DNA of 64,000 nucleotides from Eutypa lata. Lineage: Eukaryota; Ascomycota; Sordariomycetes; Xylariales; Diatrypaceae. Positions 1 through 13,628 of this stretch are shown one piece after another. Under the pieces are notes generated by a model, which searched no databases, had not been told where the DNA came from, and saw nothing but the letters and a program-made list of their open reading frames with translations. The translations under genes and the position numbers were made by a program. The stretch lies in contig JAKULF010000011.1 in the NCBI GenBank assembly GCA_022661535.1, forward strand, positions 124,001 through 188,000. Direction: 5' to 3'. Positions within the stretch are counted from its first letter, which is position 1, and the number at the start of each line of letters is the position of its first letter.

Positions 1-3000
1 GCCATCAGTTACCTATTGCCGCAGTTATGAAAGAAAAGAAAAATCAACAGATAGAAATCATCATATGTCAGCTATATTTCAGATAGGATAATCATTTCTT
101 ATCATCATCACTTGGGATTACAGTATTCATATGTCATGACCAGAGCTTACCTAGGTATTCAATCAACTCTCAGCCTATCTCCCACCTTTTGGTACTACCA
201 GACTACCCCTACTAATATTCATGACTTATCTCGTATAGGTAAACACAACAACCCCTTGATATAGCTGGGACCTGGGACGGTCAGGATGCTGAAGCTCTAA
301 AGAACCCTATCTGACGGTTATGACTCGAAAGAATCTGGGATTAGTCCGGGGACCTGGCGCGGTGTACCCAACTAGAACAAGACCTCGGTCGGTGTTAGCT
401 GCTATGTGTGCGAGAAGGGCAGCAGGGGTGGAGACGCGTATGGAGATTAGCATCCTGCTGGGCCATAGTTATCTGGGAAACGGGAGGCTTATCTTGCAAA
501 AGTTGGTCGATAGTTTCTCAAGTTGCTCTAACCCAGGAGACTGACTGTTAAGACATTTCCAGATAGGAAAACTCACTGGGTTATAGGCGACGGCTCCCAT
601 GGCATAGCCCGTCAGGAGATCCCTAGATCATCTAATAAAAGTCACCGTCACCCATAGCAGAGGAAGAGAGGGAGGGGGGCGGTCGGCAAATTTGAATAAC
701 GTGGACCTATGTGCTGATAACAAATGGTTGTTTCGGTCGAAACATGGCGAGCAGGATATTATTCAAATCTGCTGGTTGTTGTCAGCGTTAGAGTATATCA
801 ACGTCTAAAGTCACACATTAGTAGATGATACTATGCCTAGTGCTATGTTGAAGTTTATAGAGCCTTGAGTGTTTGGCCGCCCTGAGGTCGGTATTGAAAT
901 TGATGATAATGTGATCGACCGTGCAGTGTTTGACTGTGAATGGGATTCATCGAGCATGGCTATATATCGCTTTGTAGTGGTTCAACCTTCTGTTGATAGC
1001 GCCACATGAGAACTGGCATCACATGGTTCGCCCAACCAATGATAGAAATATGACTTACCCTATTAGTTGGTACGACCCCAAGTTTGAACACGGCGAGGAA
1101 GAAACCCGGTCGACGTAGTTGTATAAAGAGCGACTAACTAGGGGGCCCATTGATAATATGGTTGAAATTGGAGATATCATTAGGGCCCTGCTAGGAAGTT
1201 CAATCGGAATGAGTTAATCAATAAGTATAACAGATTTACAATGGAGTCATTGCTGCGGTTAGAGCTTTGCCGTCAGTAAGAGCCTGTCAGGTAAAAGTGT
1301 ATCACAAAGTGATAGGTAGGGGACAAAGCTGAAGCCGGGATAGATATAGCCATCAACGCCTGGTTCACTACAGCTCAGCAAGGCTTCGTCCCCTTGACAT
1401 AAATCGTATACAAGCTGCCGAAGCTTCCCACCGCAAACCCTTTGGTTTACACTTTAATATACCCTAAGGTATACCCTATCCCCTGACAGTGTCCTGGTGA
1501 CCTATGAGTACCTACAGCACGAAGTGAGTCCTTGGGATTTAAGCTGCTCCTTTAACATTCTGGAGTAGTCGCCTTGCTAGTAATATCCTCATGAATATCT
1601 GGCCTTATACATGGCGATCCGGTGGCGTATCCCAACCTAAGCGACTGGGGTTATTCATGGGAACACCAGTAAACTCACAAGGAAGCAATTATCAAGTCGT
1701 AACGTAACATACGTGCTAGGGATGTTCTGGTGGGCCAAGCCCCTTTCCAGTAACCGAAGTATGCTAGACTTCATTAGAGAGCGACATGTAACAGAACAAG
1801 GTTTCAGGCTCAGTCTGAGGTGATTGGCGGCTTTGACATTAGCTTGTGTAGACTTAATTCCCCTATACTTAAGTTGGGCCGAAAGGGACTACTTTTACCA
1901 GATACCTTGCGCAAAAATGAATAGGTTAACATTAAGGGGGGATCTAGTAGGTGGAAGGCTAATGTCGTGTTTGTGGCTAGAGGGAAATCCTGTATCGTCT
2001 GAAAGATCCCCCGCTATGCAATTGTAGAACAAAATGGAAAGTATAGGTAGATGTGGAAGTCCGCAGAGAACTTTCGACTTACCGTGGTGCGCGTCTTCTC
2101 AGGGCGCCGATACATGGAAGGTAGACGTGAGAGAAGCCCATTATTTCCCCCTAGGCAGCCGCTGCTACCTAACCTTTAGCTCAAACCGCCATGTCGTGGG
2201 CAACAATAGGGCACTAGGTTTAGAACAGAGTGTTTGGATTGCGGCATGGCCCTTGAATATAGCACAGAAAACAACACCCCGCCCCGCGCCCCCCTAACGG
2301 ACATACATGGCAGAGCAACTGCCGCCAAGCACTTTTCTTGTATCTCGCCGTTACTACATGTCGTCTCCAGATAGGAACAAACCTCACCCGAAGTTCTTCA
2401 GCCTGCCGAGGGCCAACAACCCTGTGACACAAGGCTGATTAATAGTATCATTCGTCTCGAAGGTCAGCAGCATGTACTCTTCGTCGAGATGATGAATGGC
2501 AGTGCTCGGCCCGTCTGACTTGACTTATTGGGACGATCTGTTATAAAATGCGTCTCGGCACCACTGGAAACTCGAGAGAGAGCATCGGGGATGTGTAGGC
2601 CACCGAGAGTCGAGTGCTCTAAATGCGGTCTTCTAAGAGTGTTCGCTCTGGCATCCATAACCCTCATAGGTGCACCATAGCTACTGGAAGGAAAAGGGAA
2701 TAGGGGTTATTCGATGATAAAGGCTAAGCGTATCTATGGTATGCTACCTAGCTAACAGCTTCATGACGTAACACTATATACGTGCGATGAATTAAGTTAA
2801 TTATGTTTCTACGGTCTAGTAGGACCCAAGACCGTGAACAAAGAGATACCTGACAACTGAAACGATGAAAAAGCTCCTAGCTTGGGACCGTGGAACCTGG
2901 CGGGAAAAGCGAGGCTATCATGAAAGGGGGATTTACCAAACTAATGAACAAGTTTCGGCAAGAAGCGTGGGTATTCATAACTGTTTACACGCAACGTCAC

Positions 3001-3615
3001 CGTCTACGAGGAGAATGGACGGCAGACCTCTCCACCTTGTCTGTCCGGTGATTCTCACTTGAGCTTGTTTTGTTCTGTTCTGTACTATATGGTAGCCTCA
3101 CAGAAACAGTATATATATACCCCGGCACCTACCTAGCTTCATGGCATTCATTGGTCGGCCGAAATACTATGTAGTAGACCTGAGGACCGAGGACCTCTGA
3201 CTCTCGCAGACTACGTTAGACGGAGCATATATAGTCCACTATCTTCAGCCTATAGACAGACGCTAGGGAGCTGGGGGTTAGAGCCTGAAGAGGAAACTAC
3301 ATGCTCAGGAGACGGGGGGCATTGACCTGGCTGGTTATCATCAACTAACAAACAGTAGGAAAGCCACAAGAGTGAAGACCAGAAGGTATGTCCCATAAAA
3401 CACAATGAGTATCGTCAATAGGAAATGGAGAGTGAAACTGGAATGGAATCATCTAGAACGAGTAAAGGATGCTGCTAGGCTGTGCCTCAATGTGATATTT
3501 CATATGTTTGAGTATTTTTATTGATCATTTCATTATTCGATTTATCATATCACACAGATAAGACGACGACATCGGTTGCTCTCGTCAGTAATAGCATCGC
3601 CCCGAACCCCGAGAC
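1..3615. other. Gene-free interval
   Basis: No convincing gene is visible on either strand. The open frames are short, overlap one another and lack recognisable motifs. On the + strand around 869-1200 there are short protein-like stretches in two different frames interrupted by stops, which may be the remains of a decayed gene (see findings). The interval lies downstream of the oligopeptide transporter gene, whose stop codon is at 3616-3618. Confidence 0.5.
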
Positions 3616-6600
3616 CTAGTGGAATTCTCCAATCCGTGGACCGAAGTATTCACCATCGGCAACCGTCTTCAGCACACAAGGCACTTTACCCTCACAGCCT
3701 GCCTCGACGACGCTGTTGCCCCACCAGTTAAGCTCGATCTCGGGAAGTTGGAGGAAAAAGAAGATAAGAATGGCTGCAATGGCAATGGCGCTGCTGAAAG
3801 ACGCCGAGAGGACAAAGTTGTATTTGGACCAGAAGCTGAGATAATGCCTCTTGAGATAGACCCAAGAATACCAACCTATTGGCACAGCTGGCCAAATGTA
3901 GGATATGTTGTAAGGACACCACTATGTAAGTTAGCATATGATTCCTGCCATGGGCCTAAGATATCTTTATAACTTAGCATGAATGCAGCTGTACGTACCA
4001 TAACAGCACCATAAAACAGGGCTACGGGGTGAATTTGGCGCATCCAGGTTCTCTTGAATTTCTTGCTTAGATAGTAAAAGATAATCGGAACGACGAAGCC
4101 AATGGGAAAACCGGCCAGAAGCCAGGTATACATGCCGCTGGAGCCGAAGACTCTGACAGGTCCAATGGTGCCCCAAAGGACAGAGGCTGTGAAAAAAGTG
4201 TTGATGTGGGGGCAAGTGAACCGGTTAGGGGCATCACTGGTACAGACATCGGGGATCTTGGTCATCTGAAAGTTGAGAACGCCAATACAGATGAAGGTTG
4301 AAAGCAATGTCCCGATCATTTGAGCCGAAAATGTTTGCCGAGGGGGAATTTTGGCGTAATGCGCAAGTTTTAGGTCGTTAGAGAACCATATAGCATGAGC
4401 GCAGGTGACATAACCGAAGCACTTGAAGAAGTTCATCGCCAAGGCATTGCCGTTTACCCATGTACCACCAATAAACTCAATCAGGGCATTGAGAGTGACC
4501 TCGATACCAGTCATGGCTTTGATAATGCCAACTGGTACGAGGAAGAGGGTACAAAGGAGGAGGCCAAGGAATACCACACTGACCGTGGTGTTTGTGTCAT
4601 AAGCGGTCACGCCGATGCAGCCAAATGTTATAGCAACTGCTATGACTATGACATACCACCATTCAGGGGCATCGTCATATTTAGCCATCAATTGGTTGTG
4701 AATATCGTCGTAACCGACTTCTGTCTTCTTATTCGTTCTGCGGAAACTGTTCACAAGATTGCGGAACCCCATCGCAATTTCATGTCGGTGATACAGATAC
4801 GCGTAGGACTGTGATGTTAGTGGGCCAACTTCATATCTGAAAGGAAAAGGGATGCCAGGCGCAGCAGAAAAATAAAGATGCGTAATAGGCAGGTTGTGGC
4901 ACGGGAGGGTGTACTCACGATGGTGGCGGAATAGATTGAGAAGAAGAACAGGTATACAACTAGATTCCCGCTTGAAAGAAAAGGGAAAGAGTATGACTGG
5001 TATTCCTTATCGCTGAAAAGGCCTTCAACATCAACGGTGCGCGAAACATTGTAGAGCTGACCCGTGTTGTCGTATACCCTATTCGAGTTGATGGGGAGAT
5101 AGCCGGTAAAGTTGGAATTGGTGTACCAAAGGGCGGCGATGACACACCCCGAGATGCAGGCGCCAATAAACTTATTGAAAGTCTATTAACATGTTAGCGA
5201 CTCTACTCAAACCCAGTATCCTACATTAAGCGCCATAGCCCTTCGTTTTGATATATGCTAGGGTATTAGGGGAGGAGTGTTACAACACCGGAAGACAGGG
5301 CGTGCATGGTGTCCGTGTTAGAGATCGGCTCATAGAGATTAAACAATACATACTGCAGCAACGTTAGTTTCATCAAATCTAGTCACCTAAGAGATCTTTG
5401 CTAAATAATATCATTTCGTACTGACCTGAGAAGAATGGCACCACTAAGGGGTCAGTGGCATCAAAGAGCATAGTATTCCAATCCCATGTAGGCCATGGGT
5501 TGATACCAAGGCCATTGTTGAATCCCGTGATAGTACTACGATCATTCAGGTTAGCAATCGTTCCCTCTCCGGTCTTGGAACTCGGCCACGAAGAGCACCA
5601 AGTCTAATGTAAGCGCTTGGATGGTGGGACTAGGGGTCAAATTCGTGTCTCCCTCGATGAATCAAAAGACATATCTTGTCGCTGACTTACGCAAGATTTA
5701 GATTGTTAGGATCAATCCAACTCAACCAGCTGAACATGCTCAAAGCAGTGAATATGTACTGAGGAAACCAGAAGTACACAAACATGCCAACAAAGGCAAT
5801 GGCAAAGAATCGAAGTTGAGATATTTTGAAGATCTTTCCCCAGGGACTCTGAACAGGCAAATTCCTGTCAGAGTGGAAAGTACTGTTGAGGGCCACGGTG
5901 ACCAAGCTTGCTGGCCATATGCAGTATGACGGATAAACTAAGAATCGCCTCGCGAGACCAGCTAGGCCGTACCCAATGAAGTTGGTAGCGAGGGCTATGA
6001 GAATCTGGTATAGAAATTGGCCAGCGTAATGTTGGTTGAAGTAAAAACTCAAGTACTGAACCCATATGATGTTGTTCGTGTATGGCGTATTCCAGGCAAC
6101 ATTAGCAAGGATAGTAACTAGCCAGATGTTAACAAGCGATACTTAGAAACCGGTGATTCTTTTACCACTCTATCTTGTAACGCCCTGACGCTAATCTAGA
6201 CACATCATGAAAGGAAAAGAATGCGGAAGGGTGGGTTATGATGAGAAGGTTGGAAGACATCGAATAATGTTATTCGCTGGGGGAGAAGGAGTATATTCCA
6301 CCTACCAAGCATCTGCTCCTTCCGGGAGAATGGCCCCGGATTAAGACTGTGACGGATGCCCCAGACGGTAACACCTACGTCAGGCAGGAACTTCTCGCAG
6401 GCCTTGCCGAGAGGGTAGGCGAGTAGCTGAGCTACGTTGGCTTGAACGGTGATAGCGGGCTGACGTATCGAGAAGAGCTGGTTGATAAAGGCGAGGATCA
6501 CAACAAACCATATGCCTATGGCCCAAGCTCGGATTGTACCGCATGGTATGTTCTCATCGTCGTGATTATCCACCACAGCACGCACCTCGGCGTATGGACT

Positions 6601-7115
6601 GTTTACCGTGATCAAGGCGGCTTCTAATTTCATCTCCTCGATGAGGACGGCATACTTCTCCGGATTCTCGGCAATGTCGTCGTTGCCTTTGAAAGATATC
6701 GGTTAGAGTGCATCATGGACAGACTAACTGTCAGTGAGGATAAGCGGAGTGGCAAACTCACCGAGGAATGCCTTTATCCGGTCGATGATGCTGAGCGGGA
6801 AGTTGGGGTCATGCTCGTGAATGACGAGCACCTTTTCCATCAGCGGCCGGATATCGTCCAGCGTCCATTTAGTGGCTAAATCATGTGCTTCCACCAGATC
6901 ATCTTCGGTAACGTTGAGATCTCTATAATAGGCGAAGGTTAACTTTCTGGGCCGTATGCACGTAAAAGGGATAGCGTCTACACATACTGTTCGACCTGTG
7001 CACTCAGGGAAACTTCAATCTCACTATTCGGAGGATACTCTTCCTCGACTTGAGGAGACTTCTCATCTACATAGTCGGACGCCACTGGTTTTTCGGTCTG
7101 GATGATGCCCGGCAT
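3616..7115 (-). CDS. OPT-family oligopeptide transporter
   Basis: Predicted proton-coupled importer of small peptides or related compounds in the plasma membrane. My model has nine exons: 7115-6988, 6922-6762, 6686-6306, 6117-5691, 5535-5422, 5378-5354, 5182-4919, 4808-3999 and 3921-3616. Together they encode 871 residues with no frame break. About 100 hydrophilic N-terminal residues precede many hydrophobic segments. Family landmarks are an SPYxEVRAVV block, an NPGPF motif near residue 214, a PNN motif, a KIPPR motif near residue 653, and a final PYNxxYIWPAVP block. The length is typical of fungal OPT proteins. The sixth exon is only 25 nt, and its upstream donor (GTACGA) is weak, so that junction is the least certain. 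Family assignment is firm; the substrate is unknown, and peptide versus iron-siderophore or glutathione transport cannot be separated. Confidence 0.9.
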
Positions 7116-10100
7116 AGCGACAACCTGCCCCTAGGCAATGCCGGTAATGGAGACTATGACCTGTCTACAAGAGCAATGGTACGTCGAGCTGTACCGGGGA
7201 AGAAAGTAGATACCTTCGTCTCAAAATCGTAAAGGATGATGCGAAGACGGGGGTGTCTCTGGATATCAGGTTTGATAGTGCCAGGAAGGCGGGAGGCTGT
7301 GCGTTATCGCAGCTCCACTCTGCACGACAGCCTCAATAGCATCGCACTTCAGACGGTGGCAAAAAAAGGACTGTGGCTGCTGAACAACAGGAGCTAGAAG
7401 GAAGGCTTAAAAGTTTCAGTTGCGGGCTTTGTGCAATGATTTAATAGACTGGCCGCAAGGTGAAGTGTTAATTATATATCATGACAGGAGACCAGACCCG
7501 CCTTCCGCGTGGTTGAATGAATGTTGCCGACTTTCCCGGGTTTTCAATAAAGACGACCAAACTGCAGCAACCAAAGCAACAGCATCAAATACTATTGTAC
7601 TTTGGTAGTCACCCAGGTAATATTTAGATAGCTCGTAATTCGTAACGGGTCATTATTGAGACAACACACTCTTTGAGTTTGGGCTGTTCAGAGGGTCTCG
7701 TGGGATAGTCGCAGGGGATTTTGATTGATGGCTGAAAAGGCGTAAATGTAAGGTTTTGTATGTCGTAGTGTTGTTGAAGACCGCCTGCGAAGCGCAGCCG
7801 TGTTCCGAGATTCTAACTAGTTAGGTAGGTACTTAACTAGTTGGTGTACCAAATACAAAAACGTCCAGGGTTAAAGTCTCATTTGGACCAATGACAAAGA
7901 ACCGGATCTGACTTGCTCGGCTTGTCTTGGCATCAATCAGCGTGCGTGCCGTGAGATGGATGGGATGGGATGGGATTGGTGTGGTCTGGATTTTGCTTCT
8001 CTTGCTTCTTCTAGTCTACGTGTGAAGGGAGTTGGGAAAATTTTTCTTGGCATGGGTGGTTAAGTGGGACAGTGTGTTCCGTCTTGAATTGCATATGTAT
8101 TTATTTATTTACTGTAGATAACCTAGCACCTAGTATTCAAGAAGACAGGAGTGATTCGTCTTACCAAATATCTTACGTATATAATGGCACTATACGCATA
8201 GTTATAGGTACATAAAGCTTAACTATATCCATATTATATGCAAATGTACGTAAGTATGTAACTATGTAGTTACGGGACTGGGACGACGATGTTTCAGCAC
8301 TCCGTGTCACATGTACTTTTATACGCTCAACCACCACGCCACTGTAGGAACGAGCTTTCAATGCATACCTAAGTATCCTGGATACCTTACCCTTTTTGTA
8401 TCCACCAGGTTACGCGTTCGTCAATAATAAGGCTTCAATTATGCTCATACGAGTCGCGAATACTATATTAATATCTAGAGTACGGTTGTATTTGCTGGCT
8501 TGCTCGCAATTTTCTTTCGACAAAGGCGGCCCCTATATCATATACATACATGTATGTAACTATATAGTATGTAGGCAGTGATGAAGGGTATCAACCTACC
8601 GGAGAGATGTACATAACTTTAATTTGTGTCTCGGAACTTTCAAAAGCTAGAATTGCATGTTTAGTTGACGGTTCTAGAACGGCATAAACTACCGACATCC
8701 TACACAAATTCATATTCGCAGTACATCCTTCACTGATTCATCAATATTGTCTATTTTAGTTAGCGGCTAACAAAACACGTGTGCTGTCGCGGATAACGGT
8801 GCCGTCTTAATGTGCCTTGCCTGGATGGAAGGGAATCGGCACCGACCTTATTGTATATCTCCATAGAAGGTAGGTACTGTAGAGGTTAGGTGTTAGTTAT
8901 ACGGTAAGCGACTAATTAGGTACCTACCTACCTAAACCTAACGAGAAGGCAATTGGACGAGTTCGAACGTGGGCGCGAGCAAAGAATCATTAAAATAAAA
9001 TAAAAGGGCCATGCACAGCGCGCATATGGGTGAGGTTTAAGCAAATGTCGATCGATCTCCCCAGCTGGGATTAGCTCCAGTGACCCGTTAGCCTCACAGC
9101 CTGGACAGCTTTCGGCAAGTCGGCATTGTTTCAACGAACGCGAGAGCTTCGCCCAGCTTTTCGGGCTAGTGATTTTAAGGGTGCAGACTATTATTATTAA
9201 CTATTATGTACCTATGAGCTTACATACCTACTTATTACAAGCCTCTTGTCCCCTTCTGTCTCTCTTCCCTCTTGTTACCCTGCTGCCGCCAGTCAGTTGC
9301 TCTCTCGCCTCCCATCTCTATGTAGTTACATAAAAACACCTGCATCCTCCAACGAACGAATCCGGATAACCTGTGCCGAGAAGTGCCCATGTGGCCTTGC
9401 ACACTTGGGGGGAGAAAGCTTCTGTTTCCATTCCCACGACGACGTTCTCATGCAGCATATGCGTCACACATTTCAAATCATCGGGGTAATTAATGAGAAC
9501 GGTCCGTTGCGCACTTTGCCCCCCACCCCTGCATAAAAGAGCCGAAAGCCCGTCTGGGCCTCTGGTTAACTAGGTACTGGTAGGGATTTATGTGTAACTA
9601 TGTATAACGTCGATCGAGTCATGTTTAGTCTATGTACGTAAGTTAAGTAAGCTTAGGGCTTAGGTAGGATATAAACCGTTTATAAGTCATGAACATAGCA
9701 AGTAAGTAAGTAAGCAAGCAGTATGCGTCTAGGAATCGATTCAGTTAGGTAATTATGTAACCATCAACTTCGGGCCGTCGACGTTATGAGTTACAAAAAG
9801 GGATATCCGGCACATAGACGTCTTGTATCATTCTTCTTCATATGAGCAATTTTCTAGGTAGCGGTGGCCCTCCACGGCGGCATCGGCGAGGATGACGACG
9901 GCACGGTCCCCAATCATGCCGCATATCCTATCTCCTTACCACGAATTCTACTATACCCTCTATTCGGTTCTGACCATGTTAAGCGAGCTAGGTGGCTTCC
10001 AATTGGAAAAGGAAAGAAAAAAAAGAGAGAAAAAAGGAGGCGGTGGGATATCGTAATGAGAATATATTGGATGGCCACCATGAAAAATTGCCCTGCATCA

Positions 10101-10982
10101 CACATATTACTCACTGAATGCATAGCTCTGGAGGCGGGGCCTAGAAGGAGTACCAGACGCCATAGGGAAGGAAGTTGGAGGTAGATTCGGCTCATAGACC
10201 GCTTCTTTTGCCTAATGCAATATACTCAACTCACCTCATCGTGGGGGTTTGTAGATAGATGCGCGCTATCCGTGGTGGCCGTCATGAACAGTTATGGTAA
10301 GTCTGCCTTCAAACCTACTCTAGTTAATAGTACTACTCGAAGTGCGTATTCCTCCGTTCAACAAAGTGTTGCGATAGCTCACCCTGCTCGCTCCGGCCAA
10401 GCTTGCATACGAATAAGGTCACCTACCTAGCCCTGTACCTATCTATATACGAGGATCTGAGCGCTGTCTTGCCCGGGTAGTCAGTCAGTCTCCAGATCCT
10501 CACCTGGTCAAGACGCAACAGCAGCGTCTCACCTCACAAGGGAAAAGATGGTATTTACCAGCAGATATAGGTAAATGGATTATATAGGTATACTAGAGAG
10601 CAACTGGTACGTGTCAGGGGCAAGCGTACCATCTCATCCTTAGCGGGTACATTCACCTTCACCTTCACCAAAGCCAACCTCTTCGAGTCCAATATCCTAA
10701 AGTCAAAGGGCTGGCTAGATCCGAACCTGGTGGCAGGTTGCGGTAGGCTGGGTGTTATAGCCCGTACAGTCCCACTGGTCCCAGACCAACCAGACCGTAG
10801 TGCCTAGGTAGTTAGAGAGCACCTGGTCGAGATATTAAACATCAGCTTAAGCCTACATACCTACATATATAAACAGCCCAGCTTAGAACACCCCGCCTCA
10901 CCCTCTCACGATGCAACTATGTAGACATAGTTAGGTAAGCACTTATGTGATGCTCTCACTCACCCACTCACACACACACACA

Positions 10983-11015
<33 letters not shown>

Positions 11016-11442
11016 ACACACATAATTAGAAAATTCTAGTATATCATTTATATCTATAAGTACATATATGCTGTACATAGTGACCTGCTTGCTTCAAGCC
11101 CATTAGTCGGTCGTCGGTCGTCTGTTGGTTTGTTTGTTTGCTTGCTTGTTTGTTGGTACTATGTATGTTTGCTTTCTCTTAAAAAATCGGAATCACCTAG
11201 TCTCTTCTCTCCTTTTGAACTTAGTTTAAACTATTAATCATAAATTATAGGAAATAATTCGCCTCGCTTCTAACCTAGGTATCTATGTGTTTCCTGTTTA
11301 TGTACGTACATGTGGTAGTATATGTGTCTGTATGTCGGTATATTTGTATGCCATGCCTTCAGCAGCTAGCTATGTGTTGTGTGTGTGTATGTACACTGAT
11401 AACTATATTATATCGCTATGCAACCCAACCAACATAGCCTAC
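7116..11442. other. Gene-poor interval between the transporter and the bZIP gene
   Basis: No open frame here has a recognisable domain. The interval probably holds the transporter promoter (just above 7115) and the 3' end of the bZIP gene. It contains many short TAGGTA/ACCTA-type repeats (for example around 8920-8937 and 9640-9720) and a CA/CT microsatellite at about 10970-11022. A 106-codon frame at 9864-10184 (+) is lysine/arginine-rich low-complexity sequence and is not supported as a gene. Confidence 0.5.
10970..11022. repeat. (CA)n-(CT)n-(CA)n compound microsatellite
   Basis: A run of CA dinucleotides passes into CT dinucleotides and back into CA. It lies in the gene-poor interval downstream of the bZIP gene. 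Confidence 0.9.
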
Positions 11443-13628
11443 CTAGCTAAGTGGAGTGGTAGCAGTGCTCTTGCCTTTGTTGTTATTGTTATGGTTATGG
11501 CTATGGCTATTGTTATTGTGATTGTTATTATTGTTGTTGTTATGATTTGAGCTCGTACTGGCACTGCGCCCCGTCCCCGCCGTCGTCGTACCCGTCCCCG
11601 TCACCTCCGCGGCCGTGGTCTTGGTCTTCATGGTCATCTTGAGGTTGTAGGTGCCGCGCAGCTGGGGGTAGGCGCGGTCGAAGGCCTCGCCGAGGGTCCA
11701 GTTCTGGAGGCGGCGGAGGTGGCGCTCGAAGACGGGGTTGATGAGGAGCTCGCTGCTGTCGGCGGTCTGGAGCAGGGCGTCCTCGGGCTCGTAGGGCCAG
11801 TTGACCGACAGCGTCCCCGTGTAGGGGATGAAGAAGTCGTCGAACAGGTACTCGGACGGGTTGTACTCGCGCACGAGCTTCTCGCGCATCCGCGGGAACG
11901 GCACGTGGTCGATCCACGCCGGGTGCGGCGTCGACTGCTGCGCCGGCACCGGCCGCGCCCACCGCGGCAGCAGGTCGAAGTTCTCCTGCGACGGGTTGAT
12001 CCACCACCGCATGTTGAGGAACATGTAGTAGAGCACCGCCACCCGCTCCGGCAGCGTGCAGAGCCCCGGGAACGTCGTGAGGATGTCCGCGAACACCTTG
12101 CTCATCGGGTGCACGTACGCGTTGGTCGCCGGGTTGAGCAGGGACGAGACCGACGGGTACCGGGGTCCTACGACCTCCTGCGTGGGGATGCCCTCGGCGG
12201 CTCGTTGGCGCCGCTCGTGGATGAAGGCGAGGAGAAGGTTATCGAGAGTAGAAGTAGGAGAGCAATTTTTGATAGGGGCCGAGTAGGTAACCCATGATTC
12301 TCTATGAGCCGGCAGACCGGACGCGGGATTGACGTCTGGCTGTTGATGGTGTTGTGAACGGTCGCCCATACCTGGACCACCCTGCGTAGGGCTTACTGGG
12401 AACGACGCACCGCTCCATTCCTGTTTCATCAGTAGATGCTGGCACGCAGGGGAAGAGTCCCGACTTTCGTGGAGCCCATTCTGAAATTTGTTCACTCGCT
12501 GGGAGGGGTCGAGCAGGAAGTTCAGCTGAAGCTGCTCGCCAGCGCCAAGATCTAGGTTGTGAAGTAGGTCCTGTCTCCGCTGCCCGACAACCTTCACGTG
12601 GCCGAGCCTCGGGCTTAACGGAGGCTGCGGGGGAGCATTGAGGTTTCTTCCGGAAGAGTACGGCGGTGTATCGACCGTAGTAGGGGACGCTGCTGTAGTA
12701 CTAGGTGCGGTAGTGCTAGCGTCAGGCGAAGGGTTGTTCGCCGGGGAGACTGCAGATAGAACCGATGGCGGTGGCGCTGGATGGACCGGGAGAGTGTTGT
12801 GCATTGGACGAGGCGCAGACGTCTGCTCCCCAACCCCAGCCCCCTGGTGACCCGAGAGTACGGGTTGAATAAGCGCCATGATCGACGCGAGGCGGTTTTT
12901 AATCTCGGCATTTTCAGCCTCGACAGCCTCTTTAGCGCGTATCACCGCCTGGAGCTCTTGATAAGGTTGCAGTGACGTCAGCTCGCGTATGCGGTTCTCG
13001 AGTTGCTCGATCTGGTGTTTAGTACGCTCGCGGACGGCCCGCTGGGCCTCTCGATCTATAGGGACGAGGGTAGGCGGTCAGCATTAGGAACTGCATGAGT
13101 TGAGGTGAGCTTAGCGGCAGCGCCAAAGACGCACTCAATAATATGCAAGCAAGTTGCACATACGAGAATGGAACTCTTCATCACATTGGGAACTGGGGGA
13201 GGGGTAGGGGGAAGGGGGGAAAGGTTGCATTATCTGATTTGTGATATGCAGGGGGCAAAGTACATACCGTTAGCCCTCTTTTTGGCTAACTGTTCAGGCG
13301 TGAGATTTGCCACTCCTCTCGAGCCTGGTCCATTCTTCCGCCTCTTAGCTCGATGGTCCTCCCCGGTGGTTAAACTACCGTCCGGTCCAATGTAGGGGCC
13401 GGTCGCCGGCGGAGAGGCGGTGGAGTCGGGCGACAGGGCGATATCGTAAGACAAGTCATGCTTGCGAGGGCCGACGGGCGGTAGGCTACCGGACCGACCT
13501 TCGGAGCCGGACGGTACGCCAAGAGTCGGCGAGGCTGCTGTATTCGCGTCGGGAGGAGAGACGGAAGGGACAATACGTGTGGAGAAGGATGATGATGAGT
13601 ATGGAGGAACGGTGGAGCTGGGCACCAT
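11443..13628 (-). CDS. bZIP transcription factor with DUF3425-like C-terminus
   Basis: Predicted nuclear DNA-binding regulator. Two exons (13628-13268 and 13055-11443) flank a 212-bp intron and encode 657 residues. The N-terminus (1-105) is Ser/Pro-rich and carries a KRRK basic patch. The basic region at about 112-135 reads KKRAN-DREAQRAVRERTK, matching the N-x3-Q/A-x3-R pattern of fungal bZIP proteins. A coiled coil follows (about 136-180). The middle is a long disordered Pro/Ser-rich linker. The C-terminal 200 residues contain the Trp/Pro-rich block (MRWWINP, RWARPVP, WPY) typical of the DUF3425 regulators common in Pezizomycotina. The tail is an Asn/His run encoded by AAC/AAT repeats. The intron splits the basic region directly after the conserved Asn codon. 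The ATG at 13628 was chosen because the upstream in-frame codons contain no ATG. The target genes are unknown. Confidence 0.88.

Noticed and set aside
3616..7115. Transporter as a pseudogene because of many interrupted frames
   Set aside because: All interruptions are removed by introns with ordinary splice signals except one weak donor, and the nine exons total an intact 872 codons.
9864..10184. 106-codon plus-strand frame
   Set aside because: Lys/Arg-rich low complexity, overlapped by a minus-strand frame of similar length, with no conserved motif.
11719..12297. 192-codon plus-strand frame opposite the bZIP gene
   Set aside because: Arg/Val/Glu-rich antisense shadow of GC-rich coding sequence; no motif of its own.
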